Source: an uncultured Eubacterium sp. (GTDB lineage Bacteria; Bacillota; Clostridia; Lachnospirales; Lachnospiraceae). From it: DNA of 64,000 bases. Location of the stretch: positions 1 through 64,000 of the forward strand of contig CAJUHV010000017.1 of the NCBI GenBank assembly GCA_910586445.1. The letters run 5' to 3'. Positions 63,893 through 64,000 of this stretch are shown in pieces. The position numbers were made by a program, and so were the translations under genes. The notes beneath the pieces are model-generated. The model had not been told where the DNA came from. It worked only from the letters and a program-made list of their open reading frames with translations, and made no database searches. Within the stretch, counting starts at the first letter, position 1, and each line of letters opens with the position of its first letter.

Positions 63893-64000
63893 TTATATCC
63901 TCTCACAGATTTTCGCCATTGCCTCCACCAGCTGCGTCAGCAGTGCTACCGGATCTGTTTTCTTTATATCACGGCTGTTTTTTACCATATTGTATACAAA
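63893..64000 (-). CDS. C-terminal end of an unidentified gene (partial)
   Basis: A minus-strand frame enters from the right edge and ends at TAA 63893-63895. Its last 35 residues include DPVALLTQLVEAMAKICERI, a helical amphipathic end. The protein family cannot be judged from this fragment. Confidence 0.6.
   Translation of the reverse strand, partial: FVYNMVKNSRDIKKTDPVALLTQLVEAMAKICERI

Overview
The window looks like a chromosomal segment of a spore-forming Clostridia, most probably a Lachnospiraceae-type gut Firmicute. Evidence for this is the minus-strand block hup-rqcP-yabP-yabQ-divIC-spoIIE-tilS-hpt-ftsH, a CotS-like spore coat kinase, AGGAGG ribosome-binding sites, sigma-A-type promoters, a SAM-I riboswitch before metK, and the short archaeal-type prolyl-tRNA synthetase. 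No rRNA, tRNA or CRISPR array was seen.

Layout. 1-1690 is degraded: remnants of an IS3-like transposase and of an acyl-CoA dehydrogenase surround a promoter that drives two tiny peptides (22 and 31 codons). 1691-4765 holds an acyltransferase-like membrane protein, an ArsC/Spx-like protein, a Cys-rich unknown and a divergent XRE regulator with a palindromic operator. 4830-6058 is a choline-binding-repeat/transglutaminase surface protein split by a frameshift and carrying G10 and A8 tracts. 6277-16053 is an AT-rich six-gene defence operon: SNF2-type helicase, DUF4391 protein, a protein with an ExoX-like C-terminus, type III Mod, type III Res, and a PC4/YdbC-like protein. An orphan Phd-type antitoxin follows on the other strand.

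17479-20750 encodes a hybrid histidine kinase and a stand-alone receiver. 20863-26878 carries two ECF sigma systems (sigma plus zinc-finger anti-sigma, and sigma plus membrane beta-propeller protein) around a flippase-like membrane protein. 27140-29675 is a second, AT-rich restriction-modification pair. 29807-43518 is core metabolism and sporulation: GH13 hydrolase, ftsH, hpt, tilS, spoIIE, divIC, yabQ, yabP, rqcP, hup, phosphoglucomutase and a PEGA lipoprotein. 43649-48531 is accessory: AAA-ATPase/PDDEXK protein, BspA-like LRR protein, a gene remnant and a CotS-like protein. 48741-58429 is housekeeping (cca, proS, AI-2E-like permease, RluA-type synthase, two-component system, metK, murA). 58667-64000 holds a heterodimeric ABC exporter, a SurA/PrsA-like lipoprotein and one partial gene.

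Three hairpin repeat families occur, each twice, mostly just 3' of stop codons: a GGGGCTGTCGCA element, a CTAGAGCG element and a CCAGAATGC stem that follows both restriction-modification operons. Two tandem arrays (16 and 17 bp units) overlap the stop codons of cca and of the ydbC-like gene. The spoIIE promoter has a 21-bp spacer and a 0A-like box. The strongest candidate for a poorly described system is the six-gene type III-based operon; the two-peptide transcript, the homopolymer-gated surface protein and the interleaved inverted repeats at 45403-45486 also deserve attention.
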